A stretch of DNA of 11,278 bases from Persicitalea sp038242095 (GCA_038242095.1 JBBSSJ010000150.1:1-11278); one strand, 5' to 3'. Numbered from the stretch's first letter, positions 1 through 7,213 are shown. Notes: generated by a model from the sequence alone, not told the origin. Numbers and translations: made by a program.

Positions 1-1
1 G

Positions 2-454
2 CTTCGGGCGGAGATAGAATTGAACTCCTACGTTTACGCCTGCGCAATGAATTGGGCAGGGGAGTCGGCCGAAAGTGATTCCAAGCCCAAAAACAGCTTT
101 GTCAAAGAATCGTTCGAGAGCCGTTGGTTTGATTTTGGCTACTCGCTGGAAGCATTGTTGAGAGCGGCTAAGGGCAAAAAAGTAATCCTGATCGGGATGC
201 CTATCCTGCCCGACGTGCGCGCCTACGCCCAGCAACCCAAAGATGACCTATCGCCCCGAATCGAGGCCCTTTGCCAAAAGTACGGCGCAACGTATATCAA
301 TTTGCTGCCGGTTATCTACAAGATGAACCCCAAGGTGTGGCCTTCCTTTTATGTTCCCTGCGACGGGCATTTCAACGCGAAAGGGGAAATGCTGGTGGCG
401 AAAACACTGCTCAAAAATCCTGCTTACCGCGATGCAATGGGTTTGCGCAATTGA
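2..454 (+). CDS. SGNH/GDSL-type hydrolase, C-terminal part (5' end outside window)
   Basis: The reading frame is open to the left edge, so this is the C-terminal ~150 residues of a longer protein. A TTG at 20 lies inside the open frame and is not a convincing start. Near the end is Asp-Gly-His-Phe-Asn (Asp codon 362-364, His codon 368-370). This fits the C-terminal Asp-x-x-His block that supplies two catalytic triad residues in SGNH/GDSL esterases and acyl hydrolases. A hydrophobic strand (VILIGMPILPD) precedes it, as in the Rossmann-like core of that fold. The nucleophile Ser and the Gly and Asn oxyanion blocks would lie upstream, outside the window, so substrate and signal peptide cannot be judged. 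The stop is 2 nt from the stop of the convergent photolyase-family gene, leaving no room for a separate terminator. Family assignment is moderately secure; substrate is unknown. Confidence 0.6.
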   Translation, partial: LRAEIELNSYVYACAMNWAGESAESDSKPKNSFVKESFESRWFDFGYSLEALLRAAKGKKVILIGMPILPDVRAYAQQPKDDLSPRIEALCQKYGATYINLLPVIYKMNPKVWPSFYVPCDGHFNAKGEMLVAKTLLKNPAYRDAMGLRN

Positions 455-456
455 AC

Positions 457-1881
457 TTACTTCATTTCCACGGTTGGCAGCGGATAACCTTGACCTAAAA
501 CTACCCCGTATTCCTTTTGCTCGTCATCCGTCAACTGCCACACCCGGTGAATTTTGTCGGCGGGTACTTGGGCCAGTTCCGGTAGCCAATGCTTCACGTA
601 GTCACCCTCAGAATCATAGCGCGTAGCTTGGGAACGTTGGTTGAAATAGCGGTTGGGGCGCGGGTCATTGCCTACGCCCGCCACGTAGTTCCAGTTGCCC
701 CAATTGCTGCACACGTCGTAGTCTATAAGTAGGTGCTCGAACCAGGCCGCACCCCAGGTCCAGTCGATGCCCAGGTCGTGGGCCAGGAAACTAGCAACGT
801 TTTGACGCCCCCGATTGGACATGTAGCCTGTCGCCGCAATCTCGCGCATGTTGGCGTCCACGAAGGGGACGCCCGTTTGGCCTGTCTGCCATTTCTCGAA
901 AAGTGCCCGATCATGACTCCATTTCTTGTCTTTTTCGAGTTTCAAACCGGAGGGCTTGAATAGCCGGGTCCCCCAGCGGAGCGTGATGAAGTGGAAGTAG
1001 TCGCGCCAGAGTAATTCAAATATGAGCCAGTAGGTCGAGTCGTTAGCCGTACGCTCGGCTTCGTAGCGCTTGATTTCCTCGTAGACCCAGCGGGGCGAAA
1101 GACAACCCAATGAGAGCCAGGCCGAGAATTTGGAAGAAAAATCTGCTCCGAGCAGCCCGTTCCGGGTTTCCTTATAAGTGGCGATGTCGTCGCTCTCCCA
1201 CAGGTAAGCGTTCAGCCGCGCCAAACCCGCCGTTTCGCCACCCTGGTAGTCGAGCACGCCGCGCGGGTCCGGCTCATGGATTTGGTTTTCAGCAAAGCCC
1301 AAATCTGATAAGGTTGGCAATTCTCCGGCTTCGTAATCGGCGGGCAGCGTGAGGGCTTCCGGTTCGGCGACCGTCGGGCGGACGGTCGCGTCTTTCTCAA
1401 TGCTTTTCCTGAATTCCGTAAAAATAGCGGGTAGTTTGTTGAGGGGAAAGGGCAGATCCCGAATGTGGTACAGCGTCGAGGTCCAGGTAAAAACCATGTC
1501 GACATTGAGTGGTTTCAGGCGTTTGCTCAAGGACGATTCAATATCGGTTTCTTCCTGCGCGATCTCCTTACTGAGATGCACCTCAGCAACGTCGTACTGC
1601 TCGGCCATTTCGGCAAGGATACGCTCCGGTTTACCGATTCTGATGATTAGGTCACCGCCTTTCTTTCTCAGATTCGCCCGCAAATCCGCTACGCTTTCCA
1701 GAATGAATTGCGCACGAAAGCTACCCGTTTTACGAAAGCCACGCGTGGTGTCTTCAAATAACCGGGGATCGAATATAAAGATTGGAATCACTTCGCCGGC
1801 TTTCTGGGTAGCTTTTAGGAAGCCTTCGTTATCGTGCAGGCGTAAATCATTGCGAAACCAGTAAATGGTGCGGTTTTTCAT
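457..1881 (-). CDS. DASH-family cryptochrome / deoxyribodipyrimidine photolyase
   Basis: This 474-residue flavoprotein belongs to the cryptochrome/photolyase family. Residues ~4-135 form the N-terminal alpha/beta antenna domain, opening with YWFRNDLRLHDN. Residues ~225-425 form the helical FAD-binding domain. DASH-type signatures are clear: YKETRNGLLGADFSSKFSAW (236-255), LLWRDYF (290-296), TGYMSNRGRQN (351-361) and IDYDVCSNWGNW (386-397) followed by AGVGNDPR. Length matches the family (about 430-500). Characterised DASH proteins carry FAD plus an MTHF antenna and repair cyclobutane dimers, mainly in single-stranded DNA; some also act in signalling. The role here is inferred from the family. 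The ATG has no Shine-Dalgarno sequence. The gene lies 71 nt after the M23 peptidase stop on the same strand with no terminator seen, so co-transcription is possible. TAGTTTTA in the gap (plus 1944-1951) is one mismatch from the -7 consensus, but its -33 partner is poor. Confidence 0.93.
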   Translation of the reverse strand: MKNRTIYWFRNDLRLHDNEGFLKATQKAGEVIPIFIFDPRLFEDTTRGFRKTGSFRAQFILESVADLRANLRKKGGDLIIRIGKPERILAEMAEQYDVAEVHLSKEIAQEETDIESSLSKRLKPLNVDMVFTWTSTLYHIRDLPFPLNKLPAIFTEFRKSIEKDATVRPTVAEPEALTLPADYEAGELPTLSDLGFAENQIHEPDPRGVLDYQGGETAGLARLNAYLWESDDIATYKETRNGLLGADFSSKFSAWLSLGCLSPRWVYEEIKRYEAERTANDSTYWLIFELLWRDYFHFITLRWGTRLFKPSGLKLEKDKKWSHDRALFEKWQTGQTGVPFVDANMREIAATGYMSNRGRQNVASFLAHDLGIDWTWGAAWFEHLLIDYDVCSNWGNWNYVAGVGNDPRPNRYFNQRSQATRYDSEGDYVKHWLPELAQVPADKIHRVWQLTDDEQKEYGVVLGQGYPLPTVEMK

Positions 1882-1952
1882 GGGTAGATAGCTTGTCGGT
1901 CGGTGAACGGTGAGAAGTCTTTAAATACACGCTGTTTGGGCCGTAAAACTAG

Positions 1953-3305
1953 TCAATCCTCCCTGATCCAACCTTTAGCTCCGGCTTTATTCAACTCCAC
2001 CAGTTCAAAATTCCCGCTGGTGCCCAATATGGATAGCGTGGTGGCTTCGAGTACAATCTCATACACCGCCGCGTCTTCATAAGCGTCGTCGTAGACGGGC
2101 GTAAGTGCGGCCACATTGATTTTATTAATTGATACTCCAATTTTGCGCGTAGCCGAGGCTGTTACGTAGCCCTCCGTACCATTCGGCGTCCTGACGCGGA
2201 GCCAGCCCGCCGATCCGCCAAGTACCGTCAGCACTTGATTGCGATCCAGCGACTCTACAGTTTCGGCTTTGTTGGTGGGCGTCAGGCGTAGGCGCGTGGC
2301 GGTCACGACTCGCGCGGTGTCGCCGAGTTCGTCGGCGTTAAGGAGTTTTTGCTCAGGCTGGCCCAGACCCTGTCGGATGAAGGGTAATGGGTCCGTTGCG
2401 CCGCGTCCGCCCGACTGATAGATGCCGAAATGTAAATGCGTTCCTGTCGTGCGGGCGTTGCCAGTGTTGCCTACAAAGCCCAGCGTGTCGCCCAACTGGA
2501 CGCGTTTCCCCGTAGCTACGTTGAAGCTGTCCAAGTGAGCATAGTACAAATTGATACCCTGCGATTGGCTGGACAAGAATACCACGTTACCGCCCAGGCC
2601 ATTGGTGCCGACTCGCGACACATAGCCGTCGATAGCCGCCAGAGCGGGCGTGCCACGCGGCGCGAAAATATCGACGCCCTCGTGGCTTCGTAGTCCGGCG
2701 TCGCGGTTAGCCCCCCAAAAACTGCTGATCTGTTTGCTGTTGCGACCTTCCACCGGAAAAGCCAATAATGGCTCCCGCGTGATCGAAATCGTGTACCGCC
2801 CGCTCCGCAACAACTCAGGCTGCACCCGAATTAAGTGCAACCGGCTACGCTTGACCTCCCAACGCAAGCCCGTCGTGTCGGCTTTGGCCGAAAGTACCCG
2901 CGCAGGTTCCTGCTTTTCGTCTAATTCAAAAATATCCACAAAGACTTTGGCAGCATCCCCATTGGGCAAGGCCCGGCCCTGCACCGATACGACAATGGAA
3001 AGCACATCGCCGCGCTCCGCCTGAATCCGGTAGCCGACGGCCAGCGGCGACTGCGCCGGAAAGTAGCCGCTCTCGCGATAAGGCAAAACGATCAGAAGCG
3101 AGTCGCGCAGGGAGCGCTCTGCTGCCGCCACCCAAAGCGAGCCCAGCGCGGTCTGGTCCAGGTTGGCAGTTTTGAGTGACTGGGCGTATTTTTCGTGGGG
3201 AGAAGGGGACGAGAAAAGCCCCTGGTTTGGTCCGAAAATTTCGCAGGAGCTAAGGCTGATGATGAGAAGGAGAAGGGTGAGATTTTTTAGGTGTTTGAGA
3301 TTCAT
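1953..3305 (-). CDS. M23 (LytM-type) peptidase lipoprotein with SH3-like tail
   Basis: This 450-residue predicted lipoprotein begins with Lys residues, a hydrophobic stretch (residues 9-18) and lipobox L-S-S-Cys21. An N-terminal region to ~185 is beta-rich and unassigned. The M23 metallopeptidase domain is at ~195-310. The zinc motif His208-x3-Asp212 and the HLH pair His290/His292 are intact, as is the catalytic-type His257 in YYAHLD, so the enzyme is predicted active, unlike degenerate LytM regulators such as EnvC or NlpD. An SH3b-like domain follows at ~331-385 (GWLRVRTPNG, GYV), and a second similar module may run to the C-terminus, ending GWIRED. M23 enzymes cut peptide cross-links in peptidoglycan; SH3b modules often bind wall peptides. 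Outer-membrane anchoring is inferred. The upstream OmpA-family lipoprotein gene is separated by 193 nt containing a terminator, so this gene probably has its own promoter. Confidence 0.9.
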   Translation of the reverse strand: MNLKHLKNLTLLLLIISLSSCEIFGPNQGLFSSPSPHEKYAQSLKTANLDQTALGSLWVAAAERSLRDSLLIVLPYRESGYFPAQSPLAVGYRIQAERGDVLSIVVSVQGRALPNGDAAKVFVDIFELDEKQEPARVLSAKADTTGLRWEVKRSRLHLIRVQPELLRSGRYTISITREPLLAFPVEGRNSKQISSFWGANRDAGLRSHEGVDIFAPRGTPALAAIDGYVSRVGTNGLGGNVVFLSSQSQGINLYYAHLDSFNVATGKRVQLGDTLGFVGNTGNARTTGTHLHFGIYQSGGRGATDPLPFIRQGLGQPEQKLLNADELGDTARVVTATRLRLTPTNKAETVESLDRNQVLTVLGGSAGWLRVRTPNGTEGYVTASATRKIGVSINKINVAALTPVYDDAYEDAAVYEIVLEATTLSILGTSGNFELVELNKAGAKGWIRED

Positions 3306-3330
3306 TTTTTATGATGTGTCGAAGGCCAAT

Positions 3331-3370
3331 GCGAAGGAAATATCTGTATTGAAAAAATTCGTGCCTTCGC
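3331..3370. repeat. 7-bp inverted repeat upstream of the M23 peptidase gene
   Basis: GCGAAGG at 3331-3337 is the exact reverse complement of CCTTCGC at 3364-3370, with 26 nt between. It sits 26-65 nt upstream of the peptidase ATG, where a promoter would be expected. Arms this short with a long spacer can arise by chance; an operator role is only a possibility. Confidence 0.3.
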
Positions 3371-3375
3371 TGATT

Positions 3376-3411
3376 TATAACAAACCAGCCCCCGCAGTTG
3401 GGCGGAGGCTG
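3376..3411 (-). terminator. Intrinsic terminator of the PorE-like OmpA lipoprotein gene
   Basis: Read on the minus strand, CAGCCTCCGC pairs with GCGGGGGCTG around a 6-nt loop (CCAACT), a 10-bp GC-rich stem with one U-G wobble. It is followed by GTTTGTTA. On the plus strand the wobble becomes an A/C mismatch, so the structure is better suited to minus-strand transcription. It lies about 90 nt after the stop at 3499, fitting termination of the OmpA-family transcript. The U-tract is interrupted, so some read-through into the peptidase gene is possible. Confidence 0.65.
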
Positions 3412-3437
3412 TCGTTAAGTTTTGCTTTATTCTTCCG

Positions 3438-3477
3438 CGCGTTACAAACACGCTTTCCGAAGGTTCGCGTTACAAAC
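3438..3477. repeat. 12-bp direct repeat CGCGTTACAAAC, two copies
   Basis: CGCGTTACAAAC occurs exactly at 3438-3449 and again at 3466-3477, a 28-nt period, between the OmpA-family stop and its terminator. The intervening sequence is not itself repeated. It could be the remnant of a dispersed intergenic repeat; no function is evident. Confidence 0.5.
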
Positions 3478-3498
3478 GAAAACCAGCAATGGATATCT

Positions 3499-5526
3499 CT
3501 AATAACTCAGCACCGTAAATTCCGTGCGGCGGTTGCGTTGGTGTTCTTCCTCGGTCTTGGCGTTTTGCACGATCAGTTGACGCTCGCCGTAGCCTTTGGC
3601 CGTTAGGCGGTCGGCACGGATTCCCTTGGATTCGAGGTACTGCACGGCCGATTCGGCGCGGCGTTGTGAGAGCGTTTGGTTGTAGGCGTCAGTATCGCGG
3701 GCGTCGGTATGGGAAGCGAGCTCAATATTCACCGTGGGGTTATCTTTCAGGATTTGCACGAGCTTGTCAAGTTCCAGCGCCGCATCGGGACGAATGTTGT
3801 ACTTGTTCAGGTCGTAATAGATATTGTCGAGTACGAAGGTCTTATTCAGTTCCAGGTCGTCAAGCCTTACCGTCACGCGGTAGGTCGTATCGGTCAGGAC
3901 TTTGTTCAGAAAAATCGGCGGAATGCTCTTGCCATCCATCGAAAAAGGCTCGCGCTTCGATATGTAGCCCTTTTTCTCGACCAGCAGCACATAATCCTTT
4001 CCTTCCTGCAAATTATAGCGGCCAAAATCACCCGCCATGCCCGTCGTAAGTTGAGCCAGTTCCACATCGGCGCTATCGGACAGAATCCGCACCCTGGCCG
4101 AGTCAATCGGCGCGGGCGTGGCGTTGTTGGCCAGGACGGTACCTTCCAGAAAATAGCGCACTACTTTCAACTCGCCTTTGAGGTAGTTGGGGTTGTTAGG
4201 ATTCATCGGATTGGTCGGGTCATTCTGCGCCAGAATCGTCGAATCAACCGTTTCCACCACGGGATTGGAGAAGAAATAAATATCGTCGTCGCCTTTCCCG
4301 CCGGGACGGTTGGACGAGAAAAAGCCGTTTTCCTGATCCTCATAGAAAACAAGGCCAAAATCGTCTTGCGGCGTGTTGAACGGGAGTCCCAGGTTCTCAA
4401 TCGAAATCACGCCCTGCGAACGTATTGCGACGAAGAGGTCGAGCTTACCCAGGCCGGGGTGGCCGTCAGAAGCAAAGTACAGTTTGTTGTCGGCTGAAAT
4501 ATAAGGGAACATCTCATCACCGGCGGTATTGATGTCCTTGCCCATGTTAACGGGCCGACTGAAACGTCCTGAGGCGTCCATATTCGTGCGGTACAGGTCG
4601 ATGCCGCCCGCGCCGCCCGCGCGATTGGAAGCAAAATAAAGCGTTTTACCATCGCGTGAGAAAGCGGGTGAGCCGTCCCAGGCCAGGGAATCATTAACGG
4701 GAAGATAGCTAGCCTCCGACCATTGGCCGTTGACCAACCGGCTCAGGTACAGGTCTACATCCTGCGTCCCCTTGCGCTTACCCGTGTTGCCGCGCGCGAA
4801 GACGAGCGTTTTACCATCGGGCGAGAAAGCGGGTGAACCTTCGTTGGCATCCTCGGCAAAAATATTACCGCTGAACAAAGTAGGGCTACCGCTTGCTTCA
4901 CTGGGTTGCTCACCGATTTTAATTTTGTAAAGGCCCAACATGGCTTGACCATTATTCTTATAAATCTTCTCCTTACGCGACGCCGACATTACCAATTCAT
5001 CGCCCAAAATGGTCGGGCCAAACTCTGCGCCAGGCGTGTTGAAAGGCAGATCAAGCACCGTCACCTCGGCTTGCTTTAGCTTAAGGCGGTCAGTAATTTG
5101 AAGCGTTTGTACCTCGCGCAACGCGCGTTCTTTTAAAGTCTTATCTGCTTTCTCGTTCTCCGCGAATTGCGCGAACTCCTGACGGGCTTCGTCGTACTGG
5201 CCGGACGCTTTCAGAGCGTAGGCGTACTCGAAGCGAGCATTCGGATCGTCGGTTCCGGCTTCCATCGCCTTTTTATAAAAGGGAATGGATTCTTGATAGC
5301 GGTTGGACAAGCGGTACGATTCGGCAATGAGGTAGTTGGTGCGGGCGGCCTCGTAGTTGCCCTCGGCGGCGCGCTGCAAATCTTTCAGGGCGAGGTCGTA
5401 CTCGCCGTTCTCAAACTTCTTGACGCCGTTTTTGTAAGCCTGCATCGCGGGGTTACAGGCTTGCAACAAAATACAAAAAGCCACAAGCCACAAGCCCGTT
5501 GAGGGTACTTTCAAATATTTATTCAT
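3499..5526 (-). CDS. PorE-like OmpA-family lipoprotein (TPR, beta-propeller, CRD, OmpA)
   Basis: This 675-residue predicted lipoprotein has lipobox L-Q-A-Cys24. Three TPR-like units occupy ~30-123. A WD40/PD40-like beta-propeller spans ~165-420, with repeats such as SPAFSPDGKTL (231-241), SPAFSRDGKTLYFASNRAGG (286-305) and GFFSSNRPGGKGDDDIYFF (401-419). An Asn/Pro-rich linker (~434-450) leads to a carboxypeptidase-regulatory-like beta-sandwich (~458-530). An OmpA C-terminal domain (~565-675) carries HTDAR with Asp608 and LSQRRA with Arg623, the residues expected to bind peptidoglycan diaminopimelate. This order matches PorE, the outer-membrane lipoprotein linked to the type IX secretion system in Porphyromonas gingivalis. 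Bacteroidota often encode several such paralogs, so orthology is unproven and OmpA-family protein is the safe name. The gene is monocistronic by its flanking terminator and candidate promoter; the next gene downstream encodes a wall peptidase. Confidence 0.9.
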   Translation of the reverse strand: MNKYLKVPSTGLWLVAFCILLQACNPAMQAYKNGVKKFENGEYDLALKDLQRAAEGNYEAARTNYLIAESYRLSNRYQESIPFYKKAMEAGTDDPNARFEYAYALKASGQYDEARQEFAQFAENEKADKTLKERALREVQTLQITDRLKLKQAEVTVLDLPFNTPGAEFGPTILGDELVMSASRKEKIYKNNGQAMLGLYKIKIGEQPSEASGSPTLFSGNIFAEDANEGSPAFSPDGKTLVFARGNTGKRKGTQDVDLYLSRLVNGQWSEASYLPVNDSLAWDGSPAFSRDGKTLYFASNRAGGAGGIDLYRTNMDASGRFSRPVNMGKDINTAGDEMFPYISADNKLYFASDGHPGLGKLDLFVAIRSQGVISIENLGLPFNTPQDDFGLVFYEDQENGFFSSNRPGGKGDDDIYFFSNPVVETVDSTILAQNDPTNPMNPNNPNYLKGELKVVRYFLEGTVLANNATPAPIDSARVRILSDSADVELAQLTTGMAGDFGRYNLQEGKDYVLLVEKKGYISKREPFSMDGKSIPPIFLNKVLTDTTYRVTVRLDDLELNKTFVLDNIYYDLNKYNIRPDAALELDKLVQILKDNPTVNIELASHTDARDTDAYNQTLSQRRAESAVQYLESKGIRADRLTAKGYGERQLIVQNAKTEEEHQRNRRTEFTVLSY
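4641..4839 (-). repeat. Internal propeller-blade repeat within the OmpA-family gene
   Basis: Two 34-nt segments, 4641-4674 and 4806-4839, differ at only three positions and lie 165 nt (55 codons) apart in the same frame. They encode the equivalent Ser-Pro-Ala-Phe-Ser-x-Asp-Gly-Lys-Thr-Leu strands of neighbouring beta-propeller blades. Nucleotide identity is higher than the rest of the blades, so recent duplication or gene conversion between blades is possible. Confidence 0.7.
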
Positions 5527-5569
5527 AGTTCTTTAAGAAAATTCTACGCTGAACTAACGTTTTTTTTTA

Positions 5570-5601
5570 CAAAAAATTGAAAGGATATAATGGCTTTCAA
5601 C
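5570..5601 (-). promoter_or_regulatory. Candidate promoter of the OmpA-family lipoprotein gene
   Basis: On the minus strand, GTTG (plus 5598-5601) is followed after exactly 20 nt by ATTTTTTG (plus 5570-5577). The TTTG half matches the Bacteroidota -7 element TAnnTTTG while the TA half does not. The spacing equals that of the stronger rpsL and fusA promoters in this window. Initiation would lie near an A-tract, leaving a leader of about 36 nt. The spacer is filled by an inverted repeat, described separately. Confidence 0.45.
5571..5600 (-). terminator. Inverted repeat plus T-tract: icd terminator or promoter operator
   Basis: TTGAAAG (plus 5577-5583) and CTTTCAA (5594-5600) are perfect 7-bp arms around 10 nt. 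Read on the minus strand the hairpin is followed immediately by six T residues. That is the layout of a weak intrinsic terminator, 72 nt after the isocitrate dehydrogenase stop. The stem is AT-rich and would be unstable. The same bases coincide with the spacer of the candidate OmpA-gene promoter, so a protein-binding operator is the alternative reading. Confidence 0.45.
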
Positions 5602-5672
5602 GATTGGCGCGGTCCGTTGCAGGGTCAGCTTTCGGCCTTTGCGTTTTCCTCTCATCCTTTCCTCCTCATTTC

Positions 5673-7136
5673 TCATTCTCCCTGCATCAACGAATAGCCC
5701 GCATTTCCGTCGAAGGTGTAAAGGTTTTCGGTTTTGATGGTGTCGAAGCCGTGCTCGTTGAGCAGCGCAAGTTGTTGCCAGATGGCAGTTTTGTCTATTG
5801 GCTGCCCCGAATCGTCCTTACCCCTGAAGCGACAGCGCCAGTGGTCCGTGCAGAAGGTTTCGGGTACGCCATCGGGATAAACTTTCGCGCCCCGGTTGGT
5901 TATGACTTTTAGTTTGAGCGGAGAATCGGCTAAGGCTAAGAGTTGGTCGCCCAGTTCCTGCGCGGAGCCCTGATGCCAATCCAGAAAAATATCGACGCCC
6001 ACCAATTCTTTGGCTTCTTGCGACTCGCGGCCCGCGCTGATATGAATGGGCTTGGGCGCGGCGGCGTAGCTGATTTCCTTAAAGTGTACGGGTGCTTGTC
6101 CCAATCTTTCGATCACGGCATCGGCAAAGGCTTTAGTACCCACACGTTCCTTGCTCACGTCTTCCTGGTACACATCGCCCGTATGAATGCCATCCTCGAT
6201 CGTTTTGAGCCAAGCGTTATGGACCTTGGCCGCCACGTCGCCCTGCCCGATGTGGACCAGCATCATGATGGCCCCATTGAGCAGGCCGGAAGGATTAGCA
6301 ATGCCGCGTCCGGCGATATCGGGCGCCGAACCGTGGATGGCCTCGAACATGGCGCACTGCTCACCCACGTTGGCCGAGCCGCCCATACCCACTGAGCCCG
6401 CGATCTGAGCCGCGATGTCGGAGATTATATCGCCGTAGAGATTTAGCGTCACGATGATGCCAAAGCGCTCCGGCTCGTCGGCCAGTAGCGCCGAGCCGAT
6501 GTCGATGATCCAGTGTTCCTTTTCGATGTCAGGGTATTCGGCCGCAATTTCGTCGAACACGCGGTGAAACAATCCATCGGTCATTTTCATAATGTTGTCT
6601 TTGGAAAGACAGGTAACCTTTTTACGGTTATAAGCGCGGGCGTATTCGAAGGCGTAGCGGATGATTTTCTCACAACCGGGCCGCGAAATCAGCTTAAGAC
6701 ACTGGGTCATCTGATTAGTCTGCCGGTGCTCGATGCCCGTGTAAAGATCTTCCTCGTTCTCCCGAATAATTACCAAATCCAGCAGCGGATGCTTGGTTTC
6801 AACGTAGGGCGAATACGCCATGCAGGGCCGCACATTGGCAAAAAGCCCCAAAGTCGTACGGGCCGTTACGTTCAGACTTTTGAAGCCGCCGCCCTGGGGC
6901 GTCGTGATGGGGGCTTTAAGAAACACTTTATTGCGGCGAAGCGAATCCCAATCGCTGGGCTGGATACCCGCCTTGCTGCCACTTTGATAGACTTTCTCAC
7001 CAATTTCGATGACTTCCGGCTCGATGCGCGCGCCCGCCGCGTCGAGGATGCGGAGCGTGGCGTCCATGATTTCGGGGCCGATGCCGTCGCCGTAAGCGAC
7101 GGTTATTTTGGTATTGGTATCTTTTGTTGAGATCAT
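5673..7136 (-). CDS. icd: Isocitrate dehydrogenase, Thermus-like form, probably NAD+-preferring
   Basis: This TCA-cycle enzyme (487 residues) oxidatively decarboxylates isocitrate to 2-oxoglutarate. It starts with the beta-decarboxylating dehydrogenase fold (TVAYGDGIGPEI). Isocitrate-binding residues are visible: Ser87, Asn89, Arg93 in SLNVTAR, Arg103, Arg125 and Tyr132, with Lys179 in SKDNIMK. Metal-ligand Asp residues are Asp212, Asp236 and Asp240, the last two in NLYGDIISD. The cofactor loop reads HGSAPDIAGRGIANP (268-282). Asp273, Ile274 and Ala280 align with E. coli positions 344, 345 and 351, where NADP enzymes have Lys, Tyr and Val; the Asp/Ile/Ala set is typical of NAD-using enzymes. 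A C-terminal extension from ~360 resembles the extra domain of Thermus and Rickettsia enzymes and explains the length over ~416. The gene stands alone, divergent from rpsL. Fold assignment is firm; NAD preference is inferred. Confidence 0.92.
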   Translation of the reverse strand: MISTKDTNTKITVAYGDGIGPEIMDATLRILDAAGARIEPEVIEIGEKVYQSGSKAGIQPSDWDSLRRNKVFLKAPITTPQGGGFKSLNVTARTTLGLFANVRPCMAYSPYVETKHPLLDLVIIRENEEDLYTGIEHRQTNQMTQCLKLISRPGCEKIIRYAFEYARAYNRKKVTCLSKDNIMKMTDGLFHRVFDEIAAEYPDIEKEHWIIDIGSALLADEPERFGIIVTLNLYGDIISDIAAQIAGSVGMGGSANVGEQCAMFEAIHGSAPDIAGRGIANPSGLLNGAIMMLVHIGQGDVAAKVHNAWLKTIEDGIHTGDVYQEDVSKERVGTKAFADAVIERLGQAPVHFKEISYAAAPKPIHISAGRESQEAKELVGVDIFLDWHQGSAQELGDQLLALADSPLKLKVITNRGAKVYPDGVPETFCTDHWRCRFRGKDDSGQPIDKTAIWQQLALLNEHGFDTIKTENLYTFDGNAGYSLMQGE

Positions 7137-7213
7137 TATGGTTTTGGATTGACTGAAACCTTACCGTATCGGTAGCGTTGGAATGGCCAGTCAGCTTTTA
7201 AAACAGAATCAGG

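Noticed and set aside
20..454. TTG at 20 as the true start of the SGNH protein
   Set aside because: The frame is open upstream to the window edge and the protein lacks the N-terminal catalytic blocks, so it is truncated by the window rather than starting there.
3676..4497. 273-codon plus-strand ORF
   Set aside because: It lies wholly antisense to the well-supported OmpA-family gene and its translation resembles no family; a by-product of GC-rich codon use.
6513..7130. 205-codon plus-strand ORF
   Set aside because: Antisense to isocitrate dehydrogenase, whose catalytic residues are intact; no recognisable domain.
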